In this document: in pieces, positions 42,592-50,785 of the stretch
How positions within the stretch are numbered: position 1 is the first letter of the stretch
Layout: each line of letters opens with the position of its first letter
Assembly: GCA_018816735.1 (NCBI GenBank)
Contig: JAHIVH010000008.1
Span: forward strand, 78,938-142,937
Direction: 5' to 3'
Source of the DNA: Pseudomonadota bacterium
Lineage (GTDB): Bacteria; Desulfobacterota; Desulfobacteria; Desulfobacterales; JAHIVH01
DNA length: 64,000 nucleotides
The notes under the pieces: model-generated
Seen by the model: the letters and a program-made list of their open reading frames with translations, nothing else
Told to the model about the DNA's origin: nothing
Databases searched by the model: none
Made by a program: the position numbers and the translations under genes

Positions 42592-44658
42592 CTATTTATC
42601 AATATGCTGCTCGACAAGCTCGGCCAGATCAATCGCTTCCACCTGTCCGTCAAGCCCTGCAACCTTGATGGCGTCTTCCATATTCACAAGGCAGAAAGGA
42701 CAAGCGGTAACAATAACGTTCGCACCTGCCTCCGCAGCCATTTTAACCCTTATAACGGCCATACGCTCTTCCTCTTCCGGCTCATAGAAAAGCATCAGAC
42801 CACCGCCACTGCAGCACAATGAACGGTCACGGAATTTGGCCATCTCTACTCGTCTTAAACCGGGGATCGCATCCAGCGCGTCTCTTGGATCATCATAGAT
42901 ACTGTTGTGACGCCCTAGATAGCATGGATCATGGTACGTATATACTTTGGAATTATCAGCAACAGATTTCAGTTTCAGATCACCTGATTTCACGTATCTG
43001 GTAATGACCTGGCTGATATGTTCCACCGGAAGTTTCATTTCCGGATAATCATTCTTGAGCGCATTCAAGGCATGAGGGTCGGAAGTAATAATACTTTTCA
43101 CACCTGTTTCTGCAATCATATCCGTATTATGCCTCTTGAGATCCTGGAAAAGCATTTCTTCACCAAAACGCCTGACCTCGTTTCCACTGTCTTTTTCATC
43201 TTTTCCAAGAACACCGAAATCAATTCCCACAGCATCCAGAATCTTTGCCGTGGACTTTGCAATGCCAACCATTCTGTCGTCATATGACGAAATACTGTCC
43301 ACAAAATAAAGGGTTTCAAAGGTATCTCCGTTTTCAAACAGCCCCACGTTGCAATCTGCCGCAAATTCTTTATCTCTTGCCCAGTCTGCACGTTTCTTTT
43401 CCATTTTGCCCCATGGATTTCCCCGTTTCCCGATGGCCTGCAAGGGTTTCTGGAGCGTCTGGGGGACTTCGCCGTCATCTACCATACCTCTCCTGAGGTC
43501 GACAATTTTATCGATATACTCGATGCAGATGGGGCATTCCTGTTCACAGGCACCGCAGGTGGTGCAGGACCAAATTTCATCAGGTGTATATATGCTCCCG
43601 ATCAGGGGTTTCTTTTCAGGAATTTCAGCATCTGATTTCAGGGGATATGTATTAAAAAGTAGATCTCTTGCCTTGATGGAAATGAATCGGGGAGACAGGG
43701 GCCTGCCAACAAGGTTTGCCGGGCACTGATCTGAACATCTGCCGCAATCCGCACAGGAATAAAAATCCAATATATGTTTCCAGGTAAAATCTTCAAGATT
43801 TTTCACCCCAAATGATTTCAGATCATCCAGTTGTTCATCTGAAATGCCATATTTGACCGGTTTGATATTACCTGTATTCAATCTCATAAGGAATACATTC
43901 ATTAATGACGTGATCACGTGAAAATGTTTTCCAAGCGGAAGGAAACAGAGAAACGTAAAGAATGTAATATCATGAATATAATAGGCAAGAATATGGAAAA
44001 ATTGCTGCCCGCCCTGAGGAACCATTTTAAGAATCAGAGTAAAAAACCAAACAAGCGTTAATGGCGCGACAAATCCATGGTGCATGCCATGTGCAATAAC
44101 GGCCGCTTCAAAAAGACTTTCCGAAACCATCAGGGTCATGATCATGCCGCATACAAAAACCGCCTCCGCTGTATGGTCTTTCCCATATTTTTCAGGAACC
44201 GCATATCGTTTCGGTTTGTACACGCCTCTTCTGATGGCGGCAACCAAAGCGGCAAAAAAAACGGCTGTTGCCGCATAGTCCTTGATAAAATTGTAAACAA
44301 CCCCCAGTATCCCGTCAAATCCGGGCAGCACAAAGTCGGAAGACACACCGATAACAACAAGAGATATTGACCGAATGCTCAAAATCATGAAGCCGGCAAA
44401 AATAATGATGTGAAGTACACCTGCCAGCATATATCTTGGCTGTTTGTATTGCCCGATACCAAACTTGAACAACCGGATAATTCTTTCAGGAATATTATCC
44501 AGGCGATGGTCCGGGGCCGCTTTATAAAGCGGCTCAAACCGTTTGGCCATGATGTAGGTAAACAATCCCACGCCCACGGCAGGTATCAATAATGAAAAAA
44601 TCACCGCTGGAAAAAATCCCAGAAAGTAATAATTGGACGGCGCGACTAGTGGTTCCAT
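42592..44658 (-). CDS. membrane-bound Fe-S oxidoreductase (HdrD-like, ETF-linked)
   Basis: 688 residues. Several N-terminal membrane helices (to about residue 250) resemble the NarI-like domain of HmcE/DsrM. Two 4Fe-4S clusters follow (CADCGRCSDQCP near 303 and CTTCGACEQECP near 365). At the C-terminal end is one clear cysteine-rich CCG domain (HDPCYLGRH and RSLCCSGGGLMLFYEPE). Position before etfBA marks it as the likely Etf:quinone oxidoreductase of this anaerobe, sending electrons from EtfBA to menaquinone. AAGGGAATTTT precedes the ATG. An 8-bp dyad 50 bp upstream may regulate the operon. Confidence 0.9.
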   Translation of the reverse strand: MEPLVAPSNYYFLGFFPAVIFSLLIPAVGVGLFTYIMAKRFEPLYKAAPDHRLDNIPERIIRLFKFGIGQYKQPRYMLAGVLHIIIFAGFMILSIRSISLVVIGVSSDFVLPGFDGILGVVYNFIKDYAATAVFFAALVAAIRRGVYKPKRYAVPEKYGKDHTAEAVFVCGMIMTLMVSESLFEAAVIAHGMHHGFVAPLTLVWFFTLILKMVPQGGQQFFHILAYYIHDITFFTFLCFLPLGKHFHVITSLMNVFLMRLNTGNIKPVKYGISDEQLDDLKSFGVKNLEDFTWKHILDFYSCADCGRCSDQCPANLVGRPLSPRFISIKARDLLFNTYPLKSDAEIPEKKPLIGSIYTPDEIWSCTTCGACEQECPICIEYIDKIVDLRRGMVDDGEVPQTLQKPLQAIGKRGNPWGKMEKKRADWARDKEFAADCNVGLFENGDTFETLYFVDSISSYDDRMVGIAKSTAKILDAVGIDFGVLGKDEKDSGNEVRRFGEEMLFQDLKRHNTDMIAETGVKSIITSDPHALNALKNDYPEMKLPVEHISQVITRYVKSGDLKLKSVADNSKVYTYHDPCYLGRHNSIYDDPRDALDAIPGLRRVEMAKFRDRSLCCSGGGLMLFYEPEEEERMAVIRVKMAAEAGANVIVTACPFCLVNMEDAIKVAGLDGQVEAIDLAELVEQHIDK

Positions 44659-45036
44659 ATTAAAATTCCCTTTCCTTGCATTAAAAAAGTTAAAATTTTA
44701 TTGGTTAATATAAGCGCCAGCTTATATCTTTCATCTTCATGTCTGAGGTTACATTACCTAAAGCATGCAAACTTAATAAACCATTGGCAGTCCGTCAAGA
44801 AAAAAATGATAGGCCAGACAGGCCAGGCTATCTGGGTGATAGCCATAAATCGGTTTTTAATTCAACGACTAATCATTTCTTTAACAGTGGGTAAATATCT
44901 ATTATTCGATCTTCAGGTCCGCTTTTCTGAAATTCTTTGGCATATTTGATGTTTTTTTTATCAGGAGTTGATTTTAAAAGATTTATGAATAATAATGGGT
45001 GCCTGATTAAAAAAAACATAAAAGGAGACAATCAGA
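44659..45036. other. divergent intergenic region with two dyads
   Basis: No gene found. ATATAAGC (44708-44715) and GCTTATAT (44720-44727) form a perfect 8-bp dyad about 50 bp upstream of the Fe-S/Etf operon. GGCTATC (44826-44832) and GATAGCC (44838-44844) form a second hairpin. AAAAGGAGA at about 45020 is the aldolase ribosome binding site. Confidence 0.5.
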
Positions 45037-46326
45037 ATGAGTGATAAATCCTATTCAAAAGACTTTGAAAAAGCAGTTGAGATTGGACGTCCACCCAATG
45101 TCACCCACCTGTTTCCAAACTCAAAAGCACTTATCGTCAGTGGCCGGGTAATTGACAGGGCACTCATGGCCAAAGGCAAGGCCATGACTATTGCAGCCAA
45201 CGGAAGAAGCTATTTTGTAATTAAAGGTGCGCTTCAGGCTGCCCAGAGGGCCAATGCGGCTATTATCATCGAAATCGCAAAATCAGAAGGCGGTCGGACG
45301 GCCTATTGTGCTGTAAACTACTGGAATATTGCACGAATTGTGGACGCATTGTGCAATGAACTTCACATTACCGTTCCCGTAGCCGTTCATGCAGATCACT
45401 ATGGAATTAAAAAAGAGACTGACATTGATGCGGCAAAAACGGAAATACCCAGCATGTTTGACGCAGGGATCACCTCTATTGCCATTGACGCATCCCACAT
45501 GGCAGATGATATGAACCTTCTGGCAAATATCGCTCTAAAATCCTATATCCCTGAATGGTCAGGCCTTGAAACGGAAATAGGTGAAATCAAGGGTTCTCTT
45601 GGCCTTTCCACACCGGCAGAAGCACTCTATCTTATCCAGGGATTGAATTCCCGTGGTGTTTTTCCGGACTGGATTGCTTTGAATAATGGTACAACCCATG
45701 GCATTGAAGAAAGCGACCAGGGAATTAATGTCCAATTAACACAAACCATTCACGATGCCCTAAAGCCATATCATGTATCTGGTGCGCAACACGGCACTTC
45801 CGGCAACAGCTCTGACAGGTTGCGGGACATTGCCAAAAATACAAATACAACAAAAGCCAATGTGGCGACAGCCCTTCAGATGGTTTCCTGGGGACTGGAA
45901 GTCAATGATTACGGGAATGCGATCCTGAATGCTGATGGTAACTTCATCAAAGAAAAGAATGAAGGAATGACCGAAGGCATGTGGCAGGAAATGCTCGATT
46001 ATGCGAAAAAAAACAATCTGAAAAAAGGGGATTTTAAAAATCTCAATCTTCCGTTTGAAAGCAAACTCTTAAGTCAGCCTAAAGAAATCAGGGAACGCAT
46101 GGCAGGACGGGTGGAAGATTTTATCTATAAACTTTTGACCGATGTGTTCAATGCCACCGACTCCGCGCCCATAGCAATCGACATGATTTTAAAAAAAGGC
46201 TCATACGATCCCGGCCCCAAAGCAAAGCAAATCGAATCGTCCTCAGACTGGACCACCGGAGACATTATGAGAAAAGCATCGCTCATTGATTCAAATAAGG
46301 GGCCTGAGGGTAATTTTGATGATTAG
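45037..46326 (+). CDS. class II fructose-bisphosphate aldolase-like protein, long form
   Basis: 429 residues, longer than the about 285-360 of usual class II aldolases. VPVAVHADHYG carries the Zn-binding His, SIAIDASHM the active-site region, LETEIGEIKG the Glu/Gly segment, DWIALNNGTTHGI the sixth strand and HVSGAQHGTSGNSS the second-metal/phosphate region. This matches class II aldolases of glycolysis/gluconeogenesis (F1,6BP or tagatose type). The extra length is in the C-terminal helical part. AAAGGAGAC precedes the ATG. The Nudix gene follows 22 bp later. Confidence 0.85.
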   Translation: MSDKSYSKDFEKAVEIGRPPNVTHLFPNSKALIVSGRVIDRALMAKGKAMTIAANGRSYFVIKGALQAAQRANAAIIIEIAKSEGGRTAYCAVNYWNIARIVDALCNELHITVPVAVHADHYGIKKETDIDAAKTEIPSMFDAGITSIAIDASHMADDMNLLANIALKSYIPEWSGLETEIGEIKGSLGLSTPAEALYLIQGLNSRGVFPDWIALNNGTTHGIEESDQGINVQLTQTIHDALKPYHVSGAQHGTSGNSSDRLRDIAKNTNTTKANVATALQMVSWGLEVNDYGNAILNADGNFIKEKNEGMTEGMWQEMLDYAKKNNLKKGDFKNLNLPFESKLLSQPKEIRERMAGRVEDFIYKLLTDVFNATDSAPIAIDMILKKGSYDPGPKAKQIESSSDWTTGDIMRKASLIDSNKGPEGNFDD

Positions 46327-46348
46327 GCGTAAATGGTAAACCCCCACC

Positions 46349-46849
46349 ATGAGAAAAAAACAGTATTGCCATTTCTGCAGTGACACGCTTGAAGAAAGGT
46401 TTTTTGAAGGACGGCCCCGTCTTTTCTGCGCCAAATGCAACGAGCCGATATATGAAAACCCGGTTCCGGCAACCTGCCTGATCGTAACCGGTCAGGAAAA
46501 ACGTGTTTTGCTTGTTAAAAGAAATGTTGAACCCCAAATAGGTTTCTGGTGCCTCCCCGGAGGTTTTATCGAACTCGGGGAAACACCGGAAGCATCAGCC
46601 TTGAGAGAATTAAAAGAGGAAACCGGCCTGACCGGTGAAATCGATCACCTTCTAGATGTGGTATCAAATCCGAGCAAACTGTATCATACGGTTCTAATCG
46701 CCTGTTATGTTGTCAGACATTTTTCAGGTGAACTCATTGCCGGTGATGATGCATCTGAAACACAATTTTTCCCTTTTCAGGCGTTACCGGAAATCGCATT
46801 TAAAAGTCACGAAAAATTATTAAATAAATTTTATTTAAAAATACAATAG
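46349..46849 (+). CDS. Nudix hydrolase with N-terminal zinc ribbon
   Basis: 166 residues. CHFC and CAKC near the N terminus form the zinc ribbon seen in NADH pyrophosphatase-like Nudix proteins. The complete Nudix box GGFIELGETPEASALRELKEET follows (GX5EX7REXXEEXG, split here at residues about 72-94). The likely activity is hydrolysis of a nucleoside diphosphate derivative, with substrate unknown. No clear ribosome binding site. It is probably translated with the aldolase upstream. Confidence 0.9.
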   Translation: MRKKQYCHFCSDTLEERFFEGRPRLFCAKCNEPIYENPVPATCLIVTGQEKRVLLVKRNVEPQIGFWCLPGGFIELGETPEASALRELKEETGLTGEIDHLLDVVSNPSKLYHTVLIACYVVRHFSGELIAGDDASETQFFPFQALPEIAFKSHEKLLNKFYLKIQ

Positions 46850-47052
46850 GTTGAAAAAAATTTCCTTTAGTCCGTCTTGTTGAAATTAATTTTGACGATG
46901 CGTTTAACATTCTGGATTGACTATTCAAAACTATTTGATAATATAGATTAAAACATTGTTCATCGAAATCATTTTTTTTCAATGGGTATGCGTTTTTTCC
47001 TAAAGTTTTGAGAATACCTTGCCGAAGAACGTTGTAAGGGGGATTAAATAAA

Positions 47053-47475
47053 ATGGAAATACCTTCATATCAAATACATAATGTGCTGAAGGTTTACAGC
47101 AAACAGGTAAGCCAGACGAAAATGATTGAGCGGAACAAAGCGCTTGGTAAAAGTACGTCTTCCGATAAAATCAATCTGTCTGCTGAAGGAAAACGAAAGG
47201 CCATTATCGAAAAGGTTGCATCAGATATTGTTGAAAGAATTACAAATTTTGGCCCCCAGAATGATGTGGATTATGAAATTGTCAACAAACTTAAAGACGA
47301 ACTGGGTCAGGAAATCGATTTCAAGCAAAAAGGGGATCGCAAGTTTGTATTTAATGTAATTGATGAGAATGATAACAAGGTTAAAACAACGCTTTCTGTT
47401 GAGGATTCGAATTTCGTTATCGAACGTCTTGATCAGCTTGCAAAGGAAGTCGTTGATAAAAATATGGAAATTTAA
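47053..47475 (+). CDS. DVU0524-like FlgM-associated protein
   Basis: 140 residues, with MEIPSYQIHNVLKVYSKQVS at the start and helical, charged remainder. DVU0524 in Desulfovibrio is a protein of this size next to flgM, and the order here is the same, so I assign the family by similarity of layout and N terminus. Its role is thought to be flagellar regulation, but it is not proven. AGGGGG precedes the ATG. Confidence 0.75.
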   Translation: MEIPSYQIHNVLKVYSKQVSQTKMIERNKALGKSTSSDKINLSAEGKRKAIIEKVASDIVERITNFGPQNDVDYEIVNKLKDELGQEIDFKQKGDRKFVFNVIDENDNKVKTTLSVEDSNFVIERLDQLAKEVVDKNMEI

Positions 47476-47491
47476 GTCAGGAGATCAAGGG

Positions 47492-47806
47492 ATGAAAATA
47501 ACAAATACCACAGGAAAATACGACAATCAGGTCTATGTCAAAGAAATGACAGAAAATAAACGTCTGGATCAGCGGGAAACCCAGGCTGCAGAAAAGAAAC
47601 AAGAAACAGCCAAGGGTGATACGGTCAGCCTCTCCACGGCCTCAAAGGATTTGCAGACAGCAAAAGCTGCTGCCGAATCTGCTCCCGAAATCAGGGCAGA
47701 AAAAGTTGAAGAATTGAGAACAGCTATAAAAGAAGGTACTTATGAAGTAAACCCTGATAAAATAGCGGATAAAATGGTTGGTTCGATTATCAGTGACATT
47801 GTATAG
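47492..47806 (+). CDS. flgM: anti-sigma-28 factor FlgM
   Basis: 104 residues. The middle DTVSLSTASKDLQTAKAA and end EIRAEKVEELRTAIKEGTYEVNPDKIADKMV are the FlgM pattern (the C-terminal part that binds FliA/sigma-28). The N-terminal half is disordered in look, as in other FlgMs. GGAGATCAAGGG precedes the ATG, 16 bp after the DVU0524-like gene. A strong hairpin follows the stop. Confidence 0.93.
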   Translation: MKITNTTGKYDNQVYVKEMTENKRLDQRETQAAEKKQETAKGDTVSLSTASKDLQTAKAAAESAPEIRAEKVEELRTAIKEGTYEVNPDKIADKMVGSIISDIV

Positions 47807-47807
47807 A

Positions 47808-47837
47808 CAATTATTTCCCCAAACGGGGAAATAATTG
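47808..47837 (+). terminator. hairpin after flgM
   Basis: Perfect 13-bp stem CAATTATTTCCCC (47808-47820) and GGGGAAATAATTG (47825-47837), with AAAC loop. Downstream is CCTGGACTTTT, a weak T run, so readthrough is possible. Confidence 0.7.
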
Positions 47838-47997
47838 CCTGGACTTTTCCTGAATGTATGCCCTATTATTCCCCCTGATAACTTGTCAACAGTTTGATAT
47901 ATCAAACAATCAAAACAATACATATCAGTTTTAAAATGTGGTCTGTTTATTGCATTATTGTTCAAACAGAATAATACCATACATGGAGGGAACCCAA

Positions 47998-48447
47998 ATG
48001 GGAAAAATTACCAATATTACTGAAGGCATCAATATACCGAAACAGCAGAATGTTAAGAAAACAGACACCCAAGAATTCCAAAAAGCGTTAGATGCTGCGC
48101 TGGAAGGCAAAAAATCATCAGACAGCATTCAAGGGCCCGCAAATTCTCTGGGTGAAATCGCGCCTACGACCCTTCATGCCATTGAACCATCGACAGAAAG
48201 CATTTTCGACAGGACCAACTTTCTTTTAGACAAGCTGGATATCTATACAAAAGATCTTGAAAATCCGGAAAAAACACTAAAGGACATCGAACCCCTGATC
48301 GTATCCATTCAGGAAGAAGCATTAAAGCTTCTTGAGACAACAAACGAAACAGGCAGCAAGGATCAAAAGCTCAAGGATATTGTTAACCAGACAGCCATTA
48401 AAGCAAACACTGAATTCATCAAGTTCACCCGTGGGGATTACATATAG
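47998..48447 (+). CDS. hypothetical protein beside flgM, possibly flagellar
   Basis: 149 residues with GGAGGG before the ATG. The N-terminal half (KITNITEGINIPKQQNVKKTD) is polar and flexible. The C-terminal half is helical (DRTNFLLDKLDIYTKDL, IEPLIVSIQEEALKLLETTNE). There is no named domain. The MxKITNxT beginning resembles the beginning of FlgM here (MKITNTTGK), so it may be a distant, diverged relative. It has no recognisable sigma-28 binding region. Confidence 0.6.
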   Translation: MGKITNITEGINIPKQQNVKKTDTQEFQKALDAALEGKKSSDSIQGPANSLGEIAPTTLHAIEPSTESIFDRTNFLLDKLDIYTKDLENPEKTLKDIEPLIVSIQEEALKLLETTNETGSKDQKLKDIVNQTAIKANTEFIKFTRGDYI

Positions 48448-48464
48448 ACTTTTTCCTGATTCAA

Positions 48465-50507
48465 TCAGCTCAGCCCATGTTCCCAGTTCCAAAGACCAGG
48501 TCTGGGTTTCAGCTGAATATCCCGGGGAACCCTCTCCTGGAGGTTGACAAAAAGGCTGAAACCCGCCTTCTGAAGCTCATTTTTTTTTGAAGTCAGATCA
48601 ATTTTCCAGTTCGGAAACACCCAGTTGTCAGATCCAATTTTTGATACCCACGCCTCCTCCCCTTTTGGACTTTTAAACAACCGATCTGTTGATATCTCAT
48701 TTGAAAGTGTTCTTGAGATGCCCAAAGGCCAGTTGCCTTCTACGACAATTCCAAGGGGCAGACAACTTTGGTTTGACAGTTCCGAATAATCACTTTTACT
48801 CAGCTCCGGGCTTACGATCACGCCGGAAAACCCCATATCGGCAAGCACAGCCATTGCCAATCCATTTGAAATATTGCAAAACGGTCCTGCCCAAAGCACC
48901 ATTTTTTTCAACTGACCGGAAGAAAATTCTTTAAAAAAGGCCATCTGCCAGGGGGCATTCAACACGAATCGCGTGGCACCCTTTTCGATCATATGAAAAA
49001 TGTTTTTTGAAAAGACATCCTCATCATCCGGCCACAATACCGGTGGCAGCCACCACCAAACGGATGAAAGGGATTTTGCCGGCATGGTATTGTCACGGGC
49101 CGCTTTCATCCAGATACCTGAAATATCGTTTTTCTTTCCTGTCCGCCCATCGCGTGTGACGCACATGTCTCCGTAAACCCAATTTTTTATCGATTTTAAA
49201 CCGGGTTTTCCGGCCAGTTTGACCTTGACCGGTTTCGTACTCTCAGGGATGGATACGCCCGCCAACTGGTCAAATTCTTTTTCAATTTGAAAAAGCAGCT
49301 CCTCAAGCATCTTCTCCCGTCGATCAATTAAAAAAACCGGGCTGTTACTGGCGATTTTTCCCTGTTTTCTTTTTAAATGAAGTCGGCCTTTCTTGGGGAC
49401 AGAAATAGTGATCCGCTGAATGAAATGACCGCTTTCATCCTCGTAACCGATACGAAGCAGATCATTTGGCAAGAGCTTTTCTCTGGGCACGAGATAGGAA
49501 TTGGCAGCCTGTCCTTTGACTGTTCCCAAAAACAGCCCCGATCCGGTCTGGGCATCTGACAGGACCGGGACCTGGGGCCGCTGAGGCAGAAAATTATAAT
49601 GTGTTGAGCCCCGTCCCAGGGCCTGTTCCAGAAAGGCTATGGCTGACTTTTTAGCCGCAGGATCGTTCCCTTCATCCCTGAACATCCGGTAAGCTCTTAC
49701 TGTATAATACACATAATGCGGGCCTTTTTTCCGTCCCTCGATTTTGAGTGTACGGATTTCCGGTACAGTCATGACCACTTTTGTCAATACGTCGACACTT
49801 AAATCCTGACATGAAAAATAACTCTTTTTCTGACCCTTTTGCTGGTAAATCCGCCTGCAGGGCTGAACACATCTTCCTCTCAGACCGCTTTTACCCCCAA
49901 AAAAACTGCTCCAGTAACATCTTCCGGAAACACTATAACAAAGCGCTCCCTGAACAAACACTTCCAAATCCATATGTTCCGGACAGGCGGCAGCCATTTT
50001 TTTCATTTCATCGATTGATAATTCTCTGGGAATCACCACCCGGTTCACACCCAACATGAAAGCGGTTTTCAAGCCTGCCGGGTTGCTTAAATTGGCCAGC
50101 GTGGACAAGTGAATTTCTCCCTTGAACCCCACGTGTTTTGCGATCTTTATAAATGCCAGATCCTGAATAATGATGGCATCGGGCTTCACATATGTTGAAA
50201 GATTTTTAAGCATCGACGTGGCATGGTCGAGTTCATCCGGTTTTATAAGGCTGTTCAGCGTAATATATACCAAAACACCCTTCTTATGGGCAAGTGAAAC
50301 CAGACGGCTCAATTCATCCATGGTAAAGTTGGTTGCTTCCATGCGTGCGGAAAACTGCTTAAGGCCACAGTAGATGGCATCAGCACCAGCCTGAATTGCC
50401 GCAAAAAAAGATGCCCTGTCCCCAGCCGGAGCAAGGATAAGGGGTTTTCTGTCATCTAAATCTTCTATTTTACCTGCCACAGAACCGGTTTCCTTTTCAT
50501 AAAACAT
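48465..50507 (-). CDS. peptidase U32-family protein
   Basis: 680 residues. ILAPAGDRASFFAAIQAGADAIYCGL is the U32 N-terminal signature and SGRCYWSSFFGGKSGLRGRCVQPCRR is the conserved Cys-rich loop; FVQGALCYSVSG precedes it. Known relatives include RlhA and TrhP, which hydroxylate RNA, and collagenase-like peptidases, so a role in RNA modification is at least as likely as proteolysis. The length includes a C-terminal extension of about 250 residues. The ribosome binding site is weak. Confidence 0.88.
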   Translation of the reverse strand: MFYEKETGSVAGKIEDLDDRKPLILAPAGDRASFFAAIQAGADAIYCGLKQFSARMEATNFTMDELSRLVSLAHKKGVLVYITLNSLIKPDELDHATSMLKNLSTYVKPDAIIIQDLAFIKIAKHVGFKGEIHLSTLANLSNPAGLKTAFMLGVNRVVIPRELSIDEMKKMAAACPEHMDLEVFVQGALCYSVSGRCYWSSFFGGKSGLRGRCVQPCRRIYQQKGQKKSYFSCQDLSVDVLTKVVMTVPEIRTLKIEGRKKGPHYVYYTVRAYRMFRDEGNDPAAKKSAIAFLEQALGRGSTHYNFLPQRPQVPVLSDAQTGSGLFLGTVKGQAANSYLVPREKLLPNDLLRIGYEDESGHFIQRITISVPKKGRLHLKRKQGKIASNSPVFLIDRREKMLEELLFQIEKEFDQLAGVSIPESTKPVKVKLAGKPGLKSIKNWVYGDMCVTRDGRTGKKNDISGIWMKAARDNTMPAKSLSSVWWWLPPVLWPDDEDVFSKNIFHMIEKGATRFVLNAPWQMAFFKEFSSGQLKKMVLWAGPFCNISNGLAMAVLADMGFSGVIVSPELSKSDYSELSNQSCLPLGIVVEGNWPLGISRTLSNEISTDRLFKSPKGEEAWVSKIGSDNWVFPNWKIDLTSKKNELQKAGFSLFVNLQERVPRDIQLKPRPGLWNWEHGLS

Positions 50508-50785
50508 GAATCACGTGAATGCGATAAATTGTCATCGCGTTATCAAACGGAATGATCTATACCCTGTATCATATATTAAGGCAAAAAATCATCCGTAAAT
50601 TATCGTCTTGCCCCAGCTCCTTTCAAATGATATACGATGACGGTCTTTTTAAAACACGGGTTTGGCCATCCTGATTGATTTGAATATGAATCGTTCCTGC
50701 AACAGATGCCATTGCCCAAAAAACAATTCCATACCGATGAACGGTTATCAGACATAATTACAACCGATATAAAAAAGCAGGAAAT

